From the NCBI RefSeq assembly GCF_900155915.1, contig NZ_FTPO01000002.1:744001-808000 (forward strand): DNA of 64,000 nucleotides. Reading direction: 5' to 3'. Below are positions 17,319 through 26,301 of the stretch, piece by piece; the first letter of the stretch is position 1, and every line of letters begins with the position of its first letter. Under the pieces are notes generated by a model. That model was not told the origin of the DNA. It searched no databases and saw only the letters and a program-made list of their open reading frames with translations. The stretch is from Microbacterium sp. RU33B (GTDB lineage Bacteria > Actinomycetota > Actinomycetes > Actinomycetales > Microbacteriaceae). Made by a program: the position numbers and the translations under genes.

Positions 17319-19064
17319 ATGGCGACCTACGGCACACACGTTCGGCGCGGTCTTCCCCGCCGATCCGGCGGCGAACCCTGGCCTCCCGCGGGAGACGCTC
17401 CGCTCGATGTGGCCGCACCGGTCGCCGAGCCGGCCGCACCGGTCGCTGAGCCTGCCGCACCGGTCGCTGAGCCTGCCGCACCGGTCGCCGAGCAGGCCGT
17501 CCCGGTCGCCGAGGCCCCTGTCCCGGTCGTTGAGTCCTCTGTCCCGATCGCTGAGCCTGGCCTCCCGGTCGCTGAGCCTGTCGAAGCGTCGTCCACGGCC
17601 GCGCCCGTCGCGACGCGCACCGTCCGGCGCGGGCTGCCGCGCGTGCCCGGCGGCGAGCCGTGGCCTCCGGCCTCCGCGGCCCCCGCTCCCGTCAGTGCCG
17701 CCCCCGTCGCCGCCGCGGCGGTCGCCGCAGACACCGCCGCCCCCACCGACGAGCCCGTCCCGGCACCCGTATCCGCAGCGCCCGCCCGCGCGGCATCCGT
17801 CGCCGCTCCCTCCTCGACCACCCCGCTGCGTCGTGGACTGCCGCGCGTGGCCGGCGGCGAACCCTGGCCTCCGGCGGGCTTCGCGCCCGACCCCGCCGCC
17901 GTCGCTCCCGTCGCCGCGGCCGAGGCGGACGTTCCGATCGAGACGACCGCGGCATCCGACACGCTCGAGTCGTCGGCGTCCGAGAGCTCGGCGCCCGCAC
18001 CGGCTGCGGCATCCGTCGCCGTCGCCTCCGGACCGCGTGCGCCGCTGCCGTTCACGCGCACCGTGTGGCAGGGGCCGGCCGCCCGCCGATTCGAGACCGA
18101 GCGGCGCGCGGGCGAGAAGATCGCCGCGCCCGAGCCGGAGCGGATCGGTCCGTTCACGAAGGTGCAGTGGGCCGGCGCGGTCGCCGTCGGAGGACTCGGG
18201 CTCCTGTTCGCCGCGTTCATGGCCGTCGTCACCGTGCGGTTCCTGCTCTCCACCGAGCCGCTGCGCGATTTCCTCGAGACGTACCCGGGCGAGTACCACC
18301 TGCCCGAGGGTGCACCGGTCGGATTCCCGGCGTGGCTCGGCTGGCAGCACTTCTTCAACGTGTTCCTGATGGTCCTCATCATCCGCTCGGGTCTGCAGGT
18401 GCGCACCGAGAAGCGTCCGACCGCGTTCTGGACACCGCGCAACAACCCCAAGGGCAAGATCAGTCTCGCCCTGTGGTTCCACCAGAGCCTCGACATCCTG
18501 TGGCTCGTCAACGGCGTGATCTTCATCGTGCTGCTGTTCACGACGGGTCAGTGGATGCGGGTCGTCCCGACGTCGTGGGAGGTGTTCCCCAACGCCCTCT
18601 CCGCGGTGCTGCAGTACATCTCGCTCGACTGGCCCACCGAGAACGGCTGGGTCAACTACAACTCGGTGCAGCAGCTCGCGTACTTCGTGACGATCTTCAT
18701 CGCGGCCCCTGTGGCGGCGATCACCGGCGCGCGCATGACGAAGCTGTGGCCGCAGAACGCCAAGACCCTGAACCGGATCTACCCCGTCGAGTGGGCTCGC
18801 GCTGTGCACTTCCCCACGATGATCTACTTCTGCCTGTTCATCTTCGTGCACGTCGTGCTCGTGTTCGCCACCGGTGCGCTGCGCAACCTGAACCACATGT
18901 ACGCCGCGCAGGGCTCCGTCGACCCGAACGCCTACGCCGACAACTGGACCGGGTTCTGGCTCTTCTTCGCATCCATGGTCGTCATCGCCAGCGCCTGGAT
19001 CGCAGCGCGCCCGCTCGTCCTTGCGCCGATCGCCCGCCTCTTCGGCACCGTCTCCGGTCGCTGA
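17319..19064 (+). CDS. Cytochrome b561-like membrane protein with repetitive Pro/Ala-rich N-terminal tail
   Basis: A 581-residue protein. The N-terminal 280 residues are low-complexity (Ala, Pro, Val, Glu) and carry three copies of RRGLPR-x2-GGEPWPPA (about residues 9-24, 103-118, 171-186) and eight heptads of APVAEPA type (33-88). The remainder is a polytopic membrane domain of 4-5 helices. It has histidines placed as haem ligands in cytochrome b561-type proteins (WQHFFNVFL, LWFHQSLDILW, AVHFPTMIYF, FIFVHVVLVF). It begins 14 bp after etfA, in the same operon. I infer a membrane electron carrier linked to ETF. The tail would face the cytoplasm and could be a docking arm. The exact redox partner is unproven. 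Confidence 0.7.
   Translation: MATYGTHVRRGLPRRSGGEPWPPAGDAPLDVAAPVAEPAAPVAEPAAPVAEPAAPVAEQAVPVAEAPVPVVESSVPIAEPGLPVAEPVEASSTAAPVATRTVRRGLPRVPGGEPWPPASAAPAPVSAAPVAAAAVAADTAAPTDEPVPAPVSAAPARAASVAAPSSTTPLRRGLPRVAGGEPWPPAGFAPDPAAVAPVAAAEADVPIETTAASDTLESSASESSAPAPAAASVAVASGPRAPLPFTRTVWQGPAARRFETERRAGEKIAAPEPERIGPFTKVQWAGAVAVGGLGLLFAAFMAVVTVRFLLSTEPLRDFLETYPGEYHLPEGAPVGFPAWLGWQHFFNVFLMVLIIRSGLQVRTEKRPTAFWTPRNNPKGKISLALWFHQSLDILWLVNGVIFIVLLFTTGQWMRVVPTSWEVFPNALSAVLQYISLDWPTENGWVNYNSVQQLAYFVTIFIAAPVAAITGARMTKLWPQNAKTLNRIYPVEWARAVHFPTMIYFCLFIFVHVVLVFATGALRNLNHMYAAQGSVDPNAYADNWTGFWLFFASMVVIASAWIAARPLVLAPIARLFGTVSGR
17415..17582 (+). repeat. Eight tandem 21-bp coding repeats resembling an intergenic REP sequence
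   Basis: Eight consecutive 21-bp units encode heptads such as APVAEPA. The best conserved core is CCGGTCGCTGAGCCTG, and the last unit runs into TCGAAGCG, giving GGTCGCTGAGCCTGTCGAAG, which I know as a common intergenic repeat in Microbacteriaceae genomes. Divergence increases after unit 4, so the array looks expanded and then decayed. Confidence 0.75.
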
Positions 19065-19148
19065 GGGGAATCCACCGGGGGATAACCCGAAGAGGGTTGT
19101 CCGGCTGACACCACGGCGCCGACGCGCGCCGAGTCCTACCGTGGAGGC

Positions 19149-20453
19149 ATGACCACAGCATCCGTCGCCGTCTCGCCGGGAACCGGCGCACCGCCGGCAT
19201 CCGCACCGCTCCCGCCGCGCATCTCGTCCCCCCGCCTCGTGGCCGGTGCGATCCTCCAGCTCGCGGCGGTCGGCGTGATCGGCCCGGTCGTCTTCGCCAT
19301 CCTGTTCACGCTGCTCGGACTCGGGCTCGGCCTCCTGCCGGTCTTCCTCATCGGCGTCGTCTTCCTCGTGGTGCTGGCCTACGCGCTGTTCGCGACGTCG
19401 TGGCTCGAGGCGGCGCGGGTCGACGGGCTGTACGGGTTCGGCCTGCCGCCCCGGCGCCTCCGCACGAGCGGGCGTCCGGGCTTCGGCGGGCTGCTCCGCA
19501 CGCTCTGGCAGCAGCTGATCGATCCGCCCGTGTGGCGCGGCATCGCCAGTGCGGCCGTGTCGACGATCCTCGGCGCGATCGTCTTCGGCCTGGTCGGCGT
19601 CTTCGCCTCGGGGATCGTCGGCATCTTCGCTCCGCTCTTCGCCGACGGCGAGGCGGTGCGCTTCGCTCGGATCGGCCTGGCTCTTCCGGCCGGATGGGCG
19701 GTGCCCGCAGGCATCCTGATCGCCCTCATCTCCGCGGCGGCGATCGTCGGGCTCGCCCTGCTGCACGGCGTGCTGACTCGCGCGATCCTCGTGCCGTCGC
19801 GCGAAGCGCTGCTCGCCGAAGAGGCGCGCACCTCGAACCGGCAGCGCGCCGGCGCCGTGCGCGCCGCGGATGTGGAGCGCACCCGGATCGAGCGCGACCT
19901 CCACGACGGCGTCCAGCCGCGCCTCGTCTCGGTGGGCATGACGCTGGGCATGGCGCAGCAGAAGATCGACGACGACCCCGAGACGGCCAAGGCCCTCATC
20001 GCCGAAGCGCACGCCTCGACCAAGACGGCGATCACCGAGCTGCGTCAGCTGGCCCGCGGCATCCACACGTCCGTCCTCGACGACCGGGGACTGGATGCCG
20101 CCCTGTCGGCCCTGGCCGCACGCTCGCCGGTGCCCGTGACGCTCGACGTCCGTCTCACCCAGCGGTGCAGTCAGGCCTCCGAGACGGCGGCGTACTTCGT
20201 CATCGCCGAGTCGCTCACCAACGCCGCCAAGCACGCCCGCGCCACCGAGTGCCGGGTCGTCGTGCGCCAGCGCGACGGCGGGCTGCTCTGGGTGCGCATC
20301 GAAGACAACGGCATCGGCGGGGCGACCGTCGTTCCGGGCGGCGGACTCGACGGCCTCACCAACCGCGTGCTCGGCGTCGGCGGTCAGTTCCGCCTCGACA
20401 GCCCCGTCGGCGGACCCACTGCGGTGGAGGTGAGCATCCCGTGCGCGTTCTGA
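19149..20453 (+). CDS. Two-component sensor histidine kinase (HisKA_3 / NarL-type)
   Basis: A 434-residue membrane kinase. Two hydrophobic pairs (about residues 30-75 and 130-215) anchor it, and no large extracellular sensor domain is seen, so it probably senses within the membrane. Phospho-acceptor His252 lies in RIERDLHDGVQPRLVS, the HisKA_3 H-box. The ATPase has SLTNAAKHA (N box) and DNGIGG (G1). ATG 19149 has TACCGT exactly 6 nt upstream, consistent with a leaderless transcript. It overlaps the response regulator by 13 bp. The set resembles LiaSR/VraSR-type envelope-stress systems. The signal is unknown. Confidence 0.85.
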   Translation: MTTASVAVSPGTGAPPASAPLPPRISSPRLVAGAILQLAAVGVIGPVVFAILFTLLGLGLGLLPVFLIGVVFLVVLAYALFATSWLEAARVDGLYGFGLPPRRLRTSGRPGFGGLLRTLWQQLIDPPVWRGIASAAVSTILGAIVFGLVGVFASGIVGIFAPLFADGEAVRFARIGLALPAGWAVPAGILIALISAAAIVGLALLHGVLTRAILVPSREALLAEEARTSNRQRAGAVRAADVERTRIERDLHDGVQPRLVSVGMTLGMAQQKIDDDPETAKALIAEAHASTKTAITELRQLARGIHTSVLDDRGLDAALSALAARSPVPVTLDVRLTQRCSQASETAAYFVIAESLTNAAKHARATECRVVVRQRDGGLLWVRIEDNGIGGATVVPGGGLDGLTNRVLGVGGQFRLDSPVGGPTAVEVSIPCAF

Positions 20454-21109
20454 TCTGCGAGGACTCGGTGCTCCTGCGCGAAGGGCTCGTGCGTCTGCTC
20501 GAAGACGCCGGTCACACTGTGGTCGCCGCCCTCCCGGATGCCTCCGAGCTCGACGACACCGTCGTGGAGTCCGCCCCGGAGCTGTGCATCCTCGACGTGC
20601 GCCTCCCCCCGACCCACACCGACGAAGGCATCCGGGCGGCCCTGCGGCTGCGCGACGCCCACCCCGACCTCCCCGTGCTCGTGCTCTCCCAGTACGTCGA
20701 GGAGCGCTACGCCTCCGAGCTCATCGCCGGACGAGGGGGCGCCCTCGGCTACCTCCTCAAGGACCGCGTCGCCGACGTGGCCGACTTCCTCGACACGATC
20801 GAGGCGATCGGGCAGGGCGGCACGGTGCTCGACCCCGAGGTCGTCGCCCAGCTCCTCGGGCGCCGCCCGCGCGACGAGCGGATGCAGCGGCTGACCGATC
20901 GGGAGCGCACGGTGCTGGCCCTGCTCGCGGAGGGCAAGTCGAACCAGGCGATCGCCAAGACCCTCTACATCAGCGAAGGCAGCGTCGAGAAGCACATCAC
21001 CGCGGTCTTCCAGAAGCTGGGCCTCGAGCAGGACGAGTCGGGCAACCGGCGCGTGCTCGCAGCCCTCGTCCACCTCGGGCACGGCGGACAGCCGTCCGCC
21101 GGCCTCTAG
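20441..21109 (+). CDS. LuxR/NarL-type response regulator
   Basis: A 222-residue regulator starting at GTG 20441 (VRVLICEDSVLLREGL), with GGAGG about 10 nt upstream inside the kinase gene. The receiver domain has acidic EDS, phospho-acceptor Asp52 in CILDVRLPP and Lys in LLKDR. The LuxR-type helix-turn-helix is LTDRERTVLALLAEGKSNQAIAKTLYISEGSVEKHI. It is the partner of the overlapping kinase and most likely controls the DUF4097-like gene that follows after 13 bp. Confidence 0.9.
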   Translation: MRVLICEDSVLLREGLVRLLEDAGHTVVAALPDASELDDTVVESAPELCILDVRLPPTHTDEGIRAALRLRDAHPDLPVLVLSQYVEERYASELIAGRGGALGYLLKDRVADVADFLDTIEAIGQGGTVLDPEVVAQLLGRRPRDERMQRLTDRERTVLALLAEGKSNQAIAKTLYISEGSVEKHITAVFQKLGLEQDESGNRRVLAALVHLGHGGQPSAGL

Positions 21110-21122
21110 TCAGGAGAATCAC

Positions 21123-21983
21123 ATGTCCACTGCGACCACTCCCGCCCCTCCCGCTCCTCCTCAGCAGCCGGTTCCTCCACAGCCTGCGCCGACCCCGTCG
21201 TCGCCCACGCCCGCGTCGCGCGTGGTCGCCATCATCGCGATCGTGGTCGGCGGCATCCTCGTGCTCGGCGCCGTCGGCTGGGCCGTGGCCACGACGCTCT
21301 TCAGCGCCAACGTGCGCACCTCGACGGCGACCGTGGCCACCACCGGCGTCCAGGACCTCTCGGTCGACGTGTCGGCCGGCAGCCTCCGCATCGAGTTCGC
21401 CGACGTCGACGAAGCCGAGCTCGACGTGCGCTCGGCATTCGGCGCCGACCGCTGGACGCTCGAGCGCGACGACGACGAACTGCGCGTCGCGTCGCCCCGC
21501 TTCTTCGGCCTGGGCTGGCTCTTCGACGGCGCCGGCGACGCCGTGCTGCGGCTCCCGCTGGCGCTCGAAGGACTGGATGCCGAGCTCGGCCTGTCGGCGG
21601 GAGACCTCTCGGCGTCCGGAGCGTTCGGGGAGCTCGACGTCGACGTGAGCGCCGGTCGCGCGGAGATCGACGGCTCGGCGAACGACGTCTCGGTCGACGT
21701 GAGCGCCGGACGCGCCGATCTCGACGTCGACGGGGTGCGCACCGGCGAGCTCACCGTGAGTGCGGGCGACCTCGACGTGTCGTTCACCGGCACACCGCCG
21801 CGCGAGCTCTCGCTCGATGTGAGCGCGGGCTCGCTCCGCCTCGAGGTGCCCGAGGGCGAGTACGACGTCCGGTCGGACGTGTCGGCCGGCGGGTTTGACA
21901 ACCGTATCGGGTCGACCCCCGGCGCGCCGAACACCGTCACGGTGACGGTCTCCGCCGGCAACGCGGAGCTGCGCGCGAACTGA
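21123..21983 (+). CDS. DUF4097/LiaG-like envelope protein with DVSAG beta-repeats
   Basis: A 286-residue protein. It has a Pro-rich cytoplasmic start, one transmembrane helix (RVVAIIAIVVGGILVLGAVG, about 34-56), and an external domain built from about nine short repeats with the core (L/V)-D-V-S-A-G, for example LSVDVSAGSLRIEF, LDVDVSAGRAEIDG and LSLDVSAGSLRLEV. Such repeats form a right-handed beta-solenoid in DUF4097-type proteins, found with LiaFSR-like systems. AGGAG lies 8 nt upstream of ATG 21123. It is the third gene of the two-component operon and closes before a strong terminator. A role in sensing or reporting envelope stress is inferred. Confidence 0.7.
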   Translation: MSTATTPAPPAPPQQPVPPQPAPTPSSPTPASRVVAIIAIVVGGILVLGAVGWAVATTLFSANVRTSTATVATTGVQDLSVDVSAGSLRIEFADVDEAELDVRSAFGADRWTLERDDDELRVASPRFFGLGWLFDGAGDAVLRLPLALEGLDAELGLSAGDLSASGAFGELDVDVSAGRAEIDGSANDVSVDVSAGRADLDVDGVRTGELTVSAGDLDVSFTGTPPRELSLDVSAGSLRLEVPEGEYDVRSDVSAGGFDNRIGSTPGAPNTVTVTVSAGNAELRAN

Positions 21984-21996
21984 CCTCTCCTGACGC

Positions 21997-22032
21997 GAAC
22001 GGCCCGGGCCCAGGGAGAGGCCCGGGCCGTTC
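21997..22032. terminator. Strong hairpin terminator after the two-component operon
   Basis: GAACGGCCCGGGCC pairs perfectly with GGCCCGGGCCGTTC (14-bp stem, 8-nt loop CAGGGAGA). It lies 13 bp past the stop at 21983. Its symmetry means it could also stop transcription of cofE arriving from the other side. Confidence 0.8.
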
Positions 22033-22140
22033 TCGCGTGCGTGACTCCTCACTCCCGGCCGGGGGTCGGCGTGTCGCGGCGATGACACGCCGTACCGGCG
22101 CCGGAACGGAGGAGTTGCGTGCGGGCGGCCGCGGGGGAGA

Positions 22141-22902
22141 TCAGGGAGCAGCGGATGCCGCGCCCGCGGCGAAGCCCTCGGCGTACGACTCCGCCGATCC
22201 GGTGTGGAAGAAGTCGCGCTCGGCGGGGCGGATGATCGACCGCGCACCCGGCAGGTCGAGGTCGCCGACGAGGTCGCCGCGGCCGCGTACGACGGCGATC
22301 GGGCGGCCGGCGGCCTTGCGCTTGACCAGGTCGCCGGCCGACGCCAGCTCGTCGGCCACGCACGGCATCGTCACGACGAGAGGGCGCCCCTCGGCATCCG
22401 TCTGTCCGCGGAGATCCTCGAACACGTGCACGCCACCGGCGCCGATCGCGGTGTCGGTCTGGCCGTCGCGCCACGCGCGCCCCATCGTGTCGGACACGAT
22501 GACGCCGACGTGCACCCCGAGCCGCTCCCGCACTCCCGCCGCGAGCGCGCGGGCCGAGGCATCCGGATCGACGGGCAGCAGCAGCACGGTGCCGTGCGGC
22601 GTGTTCGACGCGTCGACGCCGGCCGCCGCGGCGATGATGCCCAGTCGGCTCTCCACGATCCGCGTCACGTGCCCCGACTCGGACGTGCGCGATGCGACGA
22701 CGCGCACGGTCTCGGTGTCGATGGCGGCTTCGCGGTCGGATGCCTCGATGATCCGGCCTTCGGCCTTCGACACGATCTTCGACGTCACGATGAGGATGTC
22801 GCCGTCGACGAGCGTCCCCCCGGCGGCGTCGGCGATGAGCGCGACGAGGTCGGCGCCCGGAGCGACCTCGGGAATGCCCTCGAGGGCCCAGACCTGCAGC
22901 AC
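22141..22902 (-). CDS. cofE: Coenzyme F420-0:L-glutamate ligase
   Basis: This GTP-dependent ligase adds the gamma-linked glutamate tail to F420-0. The 253-residue protein shows the family blocks [59 protein letters not shown] and [16 protein letters not shown]. Start GTG 22902 lies 8 nt after the GNAT stop and has no clear ribosome site, so translational coupling is likely. It lacks the nitroreductase-like C-terminal extension of mycobacterial FbiB. The other F420 genes (cofC, cofD, fbiC) are not in the window. Confidence 0.85.
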   Translation of the reverse strand: MLQVWALEGIPEVAPGADLVALIADAAGGTLVDGDILIVTSKIVSKAEGRIIEASDREAAIDTETVRVVASRTSESGHVTRIVESRLGIIAAAAGVDASNTPHGTVLLLPVDPDASARALAAGVRERLGVHVGVIVSDTMGRAWRDGQTDTAIGAGGVHVFEDLRGQTDAEGRPLVVTMPCVADELASAGDLVKRKAAGRPIAVVRGRGDLVGDLDLPGARSIIRPAERDFFHTGSAESYAEGFAAGAASAAP

Positions 22903-22910
22903 GTCAGCGG

Positions 22911-23417
22911 TCAGCGGACGAACCGCACCTCGGTGAGCGTCTCGCCGAGGAAGGGCTCGGTGTGCGTCGCGCCGTCGAGGGTGAAGCCGTTGCGCTGGTA
23001 GAAGCGGTGGGCGCGGGGGTTGTCCTCCGCGACCCACAGGTAGAGGGGCTCGTCGGTCTCGATCACGGCGTCGAACAGACGCTGGCCGATGCCGGTGCCG
23101 TGGAAGGCGTCGAGGAGGTAGATGAAGTACAGCTCGCGGAAGCTCGGGGCGTCCTTGTCGCGGGCGGGGCCGGAGCCGGCGAAGCCGACGATCTCGCCGT
23201 CGACGAGCGCGGCGAACATCTTGAAGTCGGGGCCCTGCGCGGCCCAGTGCGTCCACAGCTCGGCGAGACGCTTCGGCGAGACGGCCTCGAGGGCGGCCTT
23301 GCTGATGAGGTGGTCGTAGGTCTCGTGCCAGCACGTCGCATGCACGCGGCCGAGGGCTTCGGCGTCGACGTCGCGCACCGGACGGACGACGATGTCGGTC
23401 TGGATTTCCGCTTCCAT
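22911..23417 (-). CDS. GNAT family N-acetyltransferase
   Basis: A 168-residue acetyltransferase. [24 protein letters not shown] holds the acetyl-CoA pyrophosphate loop (R/Q-x-x-G-x-G/A type, here HGTGIG), and [15 protein letters not shown] is the typical motif B. ATG 23417 has TAGAGT exactly 6 nt upstream on the minus strand, which suggests a leaderless message. It is co-transcribed with cofE 8 nt downstream. The acceptor is unknown; small molecules or protein N-termini are typical. Confidence 0.85.
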   Translation of the reverse strand: MEAEIQTDIVVRPVRDVDAEALGRVHATCWHETYDHLISKAALEAVSPKRLAELWTHWAAQGPDFKMFAALVDGEIVGFAGSGPARDKDAPSFRELYFIYLLDAFHGTGIGQRLFDAVIETDEPLYLWVAEDNPRAHRFYQRNGFTLDGATHTEPFLGETLTEVRFVR

Positions 23418-23590
23418 GCCGCGACTCTACGCTCGCGATTCGGCTCGGCGAAATCGAGCGACGGTCGGGGGCGACCGCGAATGCGGAGGCTCGGACGGGC
23501 ATGTCGGCATCGGCGGACGGGGACGCCAACGACACGCCGGTCCCACTGTGGGCATTCGACAAACGAATCCGCGATACGCACAGCGATGGC

Positions 23591-23596
23591 TACGAT
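23591..23596 (+). promoter_or_regulatory. -10 element of a leaderless transcript
   Basis: TACGAT ends 8 nt before GTG 23605, so transcription would begin at or next to the start codon. No ribosome-binding site is present. Confidence 0.5.
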
Positions 23597-23604
23597 CGCT
23601 CCTC

Positions 23605-24165
23605 GTGAACGTGATCTGGCGCACCCTCCTGACCGTCTGGCGGGCGAAAGCGATGCTCCGCCGGAACGGTCCCCTCGATCCGACCGCTGTGGGGCGCGTG
23701 CGCGTGCGCACACTGCCGACCGACATCGACCTGCTCGGCCACATGAACAACGGCCGCTACGGATCGCTGTTCGATCTCGGCCGCTTCGACCTGCTCATCC
23801 GCACGGGGCTGTGGGACCTGCTCACGAAGCGCGGCTGGTACGCCGTCGTGGCCAGCGAGACGATCACGTTCCGCAAGTCGCTCGAGCTGTGGCAGGTCTT
23901 CACCATCGAGTCGCGGATCATGGCGCACGACGACAAGTCGAGCTACCTCATGCACCGGGCGGTCGTGGACGGCGAGGTGTACGCCGAGATGATCGTGCGT
24001 GCGCGGTTCCTCCGCCGCAGCGGCGGTGTCGTCCCGCTCGAGGAGCTCTTCGAGGCGCTCCACAAGCCCGACAACCTGCCCGAACTGGCGCCGTGGGTGT
24101 CGGAGTGGGCCGCGGCATCCGCTCTGCCCTCCACGAAGGCGGAGGCGCCGAGCGTCTGGAGCTGA
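23605..24165 (+). CDS. Acyl-CoA thioesterase (4HBT-like hot-dog fold)
   Basis: A 186-residue hot-dog protein of the thioesterase-like / THEM6 type. The key motif is TDIDLLGHMNNGRYGSLFD, followed by SETITFRKSLELWQVF and YAEMIVRARF. It hydrolyses acyl-CoA or related thioesters in the cytosol. I start it at GTG 23605 because the -10 TACGAT is 8 nt upstream, fitting a leaderless mRNA; longer upstream extensions read into non-conserved sequence. It stands alone between divergent and convergent neighbours. Confidence 0.75.
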   Translation: MNVIWRTLLTVWRAKAMLRRNGPLDPTAVGRVRVRTLPTDIDLLGHMNNGRYGSLFDLGRFDLLIRTGLWDLLTKRGWYAVVASETITFRKSLELWQVFTIESRIMAHDDKSSYLMHRAVVDGEVYAEMIVRARFLRRSGGVVPLEELFEALHKPDNLPELAPWVSEWAAASALPSTKAEAPSVWS

Positions 24166-24171
24166 CGGAGC

Positions 24172-25221
24172 TCAGCTGTCGCCTATCACCCGCAGCAGGT
24201 TCGCGCCGGTGAGCTTGCCGAGATCGGTCGCCGACCAGCCCCGCTCGGCGAGGCGCTCGAGCAGGCGCGGGTAGCCCGAGACGTCCTCCAGGCCGGGTGG
24301 GAAGTCCTCGAATCCGTCGTAGTCGCCGCCGAGACCGATGTGGTCGATGCCGGCGACGTCGCGGGCGTGCTCGATGTGCCGCACGAGGTCGTCGATCGTG
24401 ACGGGCGGCTTCGGGCCCTCCGAGCCGTCGCGCATCCACTGCGCGTAGTCGTCGGTGAGGAACGGCGGCACGAACGCGATCATGATCGCGCCGCCGTTGG
24501 ATCCGAGCCGCTGCAGCACGTCGTCGGGCACGTTGCGCGGGTGGCCGCACAGCGCGCGGCACGACGAGTGGCTGAAGATCACCGGCGCCCGCGTCTCATC
24601 GAGCGCGGCGTGCATCGTCTGCGCCGACACGTGCGAGAGGTCGACGATCATGCCGATGGCGTTCATCTCGCGCACCACGGCCCGGCCGAAGTCGGTGAGT
24701 CCGCCGTGCACGGGCTCGTCGGTCGCGGAATCCGCCCACGCGGTGTTGTCGTTGTGGGTGAGGGTCATGTACCGAACGCCCAGTCGGGCGAGCTCGCGCA
24801 GCACCGGGAGCGACCCGGCGATGCTGTGCCCGCCTTCGGCTCCGAGGAGCGACGCGATGCGGCCCGATGCCCACGCCGCGCGCACGTCGTCGGCCGACCA
24901 GGCCAAGGCCAGATCGGCGGGGTGGCGGGCGACGAAGCGGTGCACGAAGTCGATCTGCTCGAGCGTGGCGACGACGGCCTCCGGCTCGGGCAGCGTCGAG
25001 GGCGCGTACACCGACCAGAACTGCGCCCCGACCCCGCCGGCGCGCAGGCGCGGCAGGTCGGTCTGGAACCGGCCGTGGGCCGATCCGGCATCCAGCCCCT
25101 CTACGCCGTACCGATCCGTCGCGTCCTCCCGTGCGGCCCACGCCAGGTCGTTGTGGCCGTCGATGACGGGGAATGAGGCGAGGGCTTCGACGACGGCGGG
25201 GTGCGTGGAGGCGAGGGTCAC
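24172..25221 (-). CDS. Membrane-type dipeptidase (peptidase M19, renal dipeptidase family)
   Basis: A 349-residue zinc dipeptidase. The metal ligands are visible: H-x-D in [10 protein letters not shown], Glu in [10 protein letters not shown], His in DLSHVS and FSHSSCR, and Asp in [11 protein letters not shown]. It cleaves dipeptides, including D-residue forms in some members. No signal peptide is present, so it is cytosolic here. GTG 25221 has TAGCGT 6 nt upstream (leaderless pattern). The gene converges on the thioesterase with 6 bp between stops. Confidence 0.9.
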   Translation of the reverse strand: MTLASTHPAVVEALASFPVIDGHNDLAWAAREDATDRYGVEGLDAGSAHGRFQTDLPRLRAGGVGAQFWSVYAPSTLPEPEAVVATLEQIDFVHRFVARHPADLALAWSADDVRAAWASGRIASLLGAEGGHSIAGSLPVLRELARLGVRYMTLTHNDNTAWADSATDEPVHGGLTDFGRAVVREMNAIGMIVDLSHVSAQTMHAALDETRAPVIFSHSSCRALCGHPRNVPDDVLQRLGSNGGAIMIAFVPPFLTDDYAQWMRDGSEGPKPPVTIDDLVRHIEHARDVAGIDHIGLGGDYDGFEDFPPGLEDVSGYPRLLERLAERGWSATDLGKLTGANLLRVIGDS

Positions 25222-25262
25222 GCCTCCACGCTAGAGGCCGGACGGATGCCGCGGTCGGTGGG

Positions 25263-26177
25263 TCACGACGAACCGGCCACCGCGGTTCCGGCGTGCAGGT
25301 CGAAGGCCGCGCGCAGCGCGTCGCGGACGATCCGGATGCCGGCGCGCGTCGTGGAGGAGCGGCGGACCGCCGTGAAGATCTCGCGGTCGGGCGATCCGGG
25401 GAGCTCGACCAGCCGCACCCGCGGCTTCTCGCCGGCCCACAGGAGATCGGGGAGGAACCCCACGGCGTGTCCCGCCGCGATCAGCCGCACGTGGGCGGTG
25501 AGGTCGGCCAGCTCGAACCGCACGTCGGGCTCGAATCCGGCCGCGCGGCACTGCTGCACGGCCCACTGCCGCGATGCGGTGCCGACCGGCTCCATCACCC
25601 AGGCGCGGTCGCGCAGCGCGGTGACGGGTTCGGGTCTCGACGAGCGGGGCAGCGCGAGGCGGATCGGATCGCGGCCGAGCGGATCCCGCTCGAGGCCCGA
25701 GCGGTGCTCGCGGGCGACTCCTGGATACTGCTCGGCGATCACGAGGTCGAATCCGCGGGCCGCGAGCTCGAACAGGCCCTCCTCGGGCGGCACTTCGGCG
25801 AGCTCGACGCGCAGACCGGGGGCGCGCTCACGCAGGATGCCGAGCGCGGCCGGCACGAGCCCGAGCGCCGCGGTCTGCATGACGGCCACGCGCACCGGCG
25901 CGATGCCGGGCTGGACCTGTTCGAGCTCGCCGCGGATCTGCTCCTCGAGCGCCAGCGCACGAGCCGCATGGGCCGCGAGCGCCTCGCCCTGCTCGGTCAG
26001 TCGCACCCGGCGTCCATCGGGCACGAGCAGTGGCACGCCGGCGTCCTTCTCGAGCTGCGCGAGCTGCTGCGAGATCGTCGACGGGCTGTACGACAGCGCC
26101 TCCGCGACCGCCGAGAGGGTGCCCCGGAGAGCCAGTTCGTGCAGCAGCCGGAGGCGTCGAAGTTCGAACATCTTCAT
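25263..26177 (-). CDS. LysR family regulator, probably of putA
   Basis: A 304-residue LysR protein. The N-terminal helix-turn-helix is LLHELALRGTLSAVAEALSYSPSTISQQLAQLEKDAG, and the effector domain runs from about residue 90 (VRVAVMQTAALGLVPAAL). The start is ATG 26177 (MKMFELRRL); ATG 26171 is the alternative. It is divergent from putA with 124 bp between. LysR proteins usually regulate the divergent neighbour, so control of proline oxidation is the simplest reading. An inverted repeat for binding lies at 26211-26232. Confidence 0.85.
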   Translation of the reverse strand: MKMFELRRLRLLHELALRGTLSAVAEALSYSPSTISQQLAQLEKDAGVPLLVPDGRRVRLTEQGEALAAHAARALALEEQIRGELEQVQPGIAPVRVAVMQTAALGLVPAALGILRERAPGLRVELAEVPPEEGLFELAARGFDLVIAEQYPGVAREHRSGLERDPLGRDPIRLALPRSSRPEPVTALRDRAWVMEPVGTASRQWAVQQCRAAGFEPDVRFELADLTAHVRLIAAGHAVGFLPDLLWAGEKPRVRLVELPGSPDREIFTAVRRSSTTRAGIRIVRDALRAAFDLHAGTAVAGSS

Positions 26178-26210
26178 CCCATCGATAAAGCCGAACAATA
26201 CAGATCGTAG

Positions 26211-26232
26211 ATCATCGCTATTCACGAATGAT
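26211..26232. promoter_or_regulatory. Candidate LysR binding site between lysR and putA
   Basis: ATCATCG and CGAATGAT form an inverted repeat with a 7-bp centre (one unpaired base). It is placed about 70 bp before putA and 34 bp before the lysR start, as LysR activation sites are. Confidence 0.45.
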
Positions 26233-26301
26233 CGGATGCCGCAATCTGGTCGAATGAGCGACGTCGGGGTACAGGCTGGACACGGACGATCAGGAGTGCG
26301 G

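Noticed and set aside
17415..17582. A frameshift or sequencing artefact in the repetitive tail of the cytochrome-like gene.
   Set aside because: All units are 21 bp and keep frame into the conserved membrane domain.
17229..20234. A roughly 1000-codon open frame on the minus strand across the cytochrome-like and kinase genes.
   Set aside because: Shadow of GC-rich coding sequence; no domain, and the plus-strand genes have clear motifs and ribosome sites.
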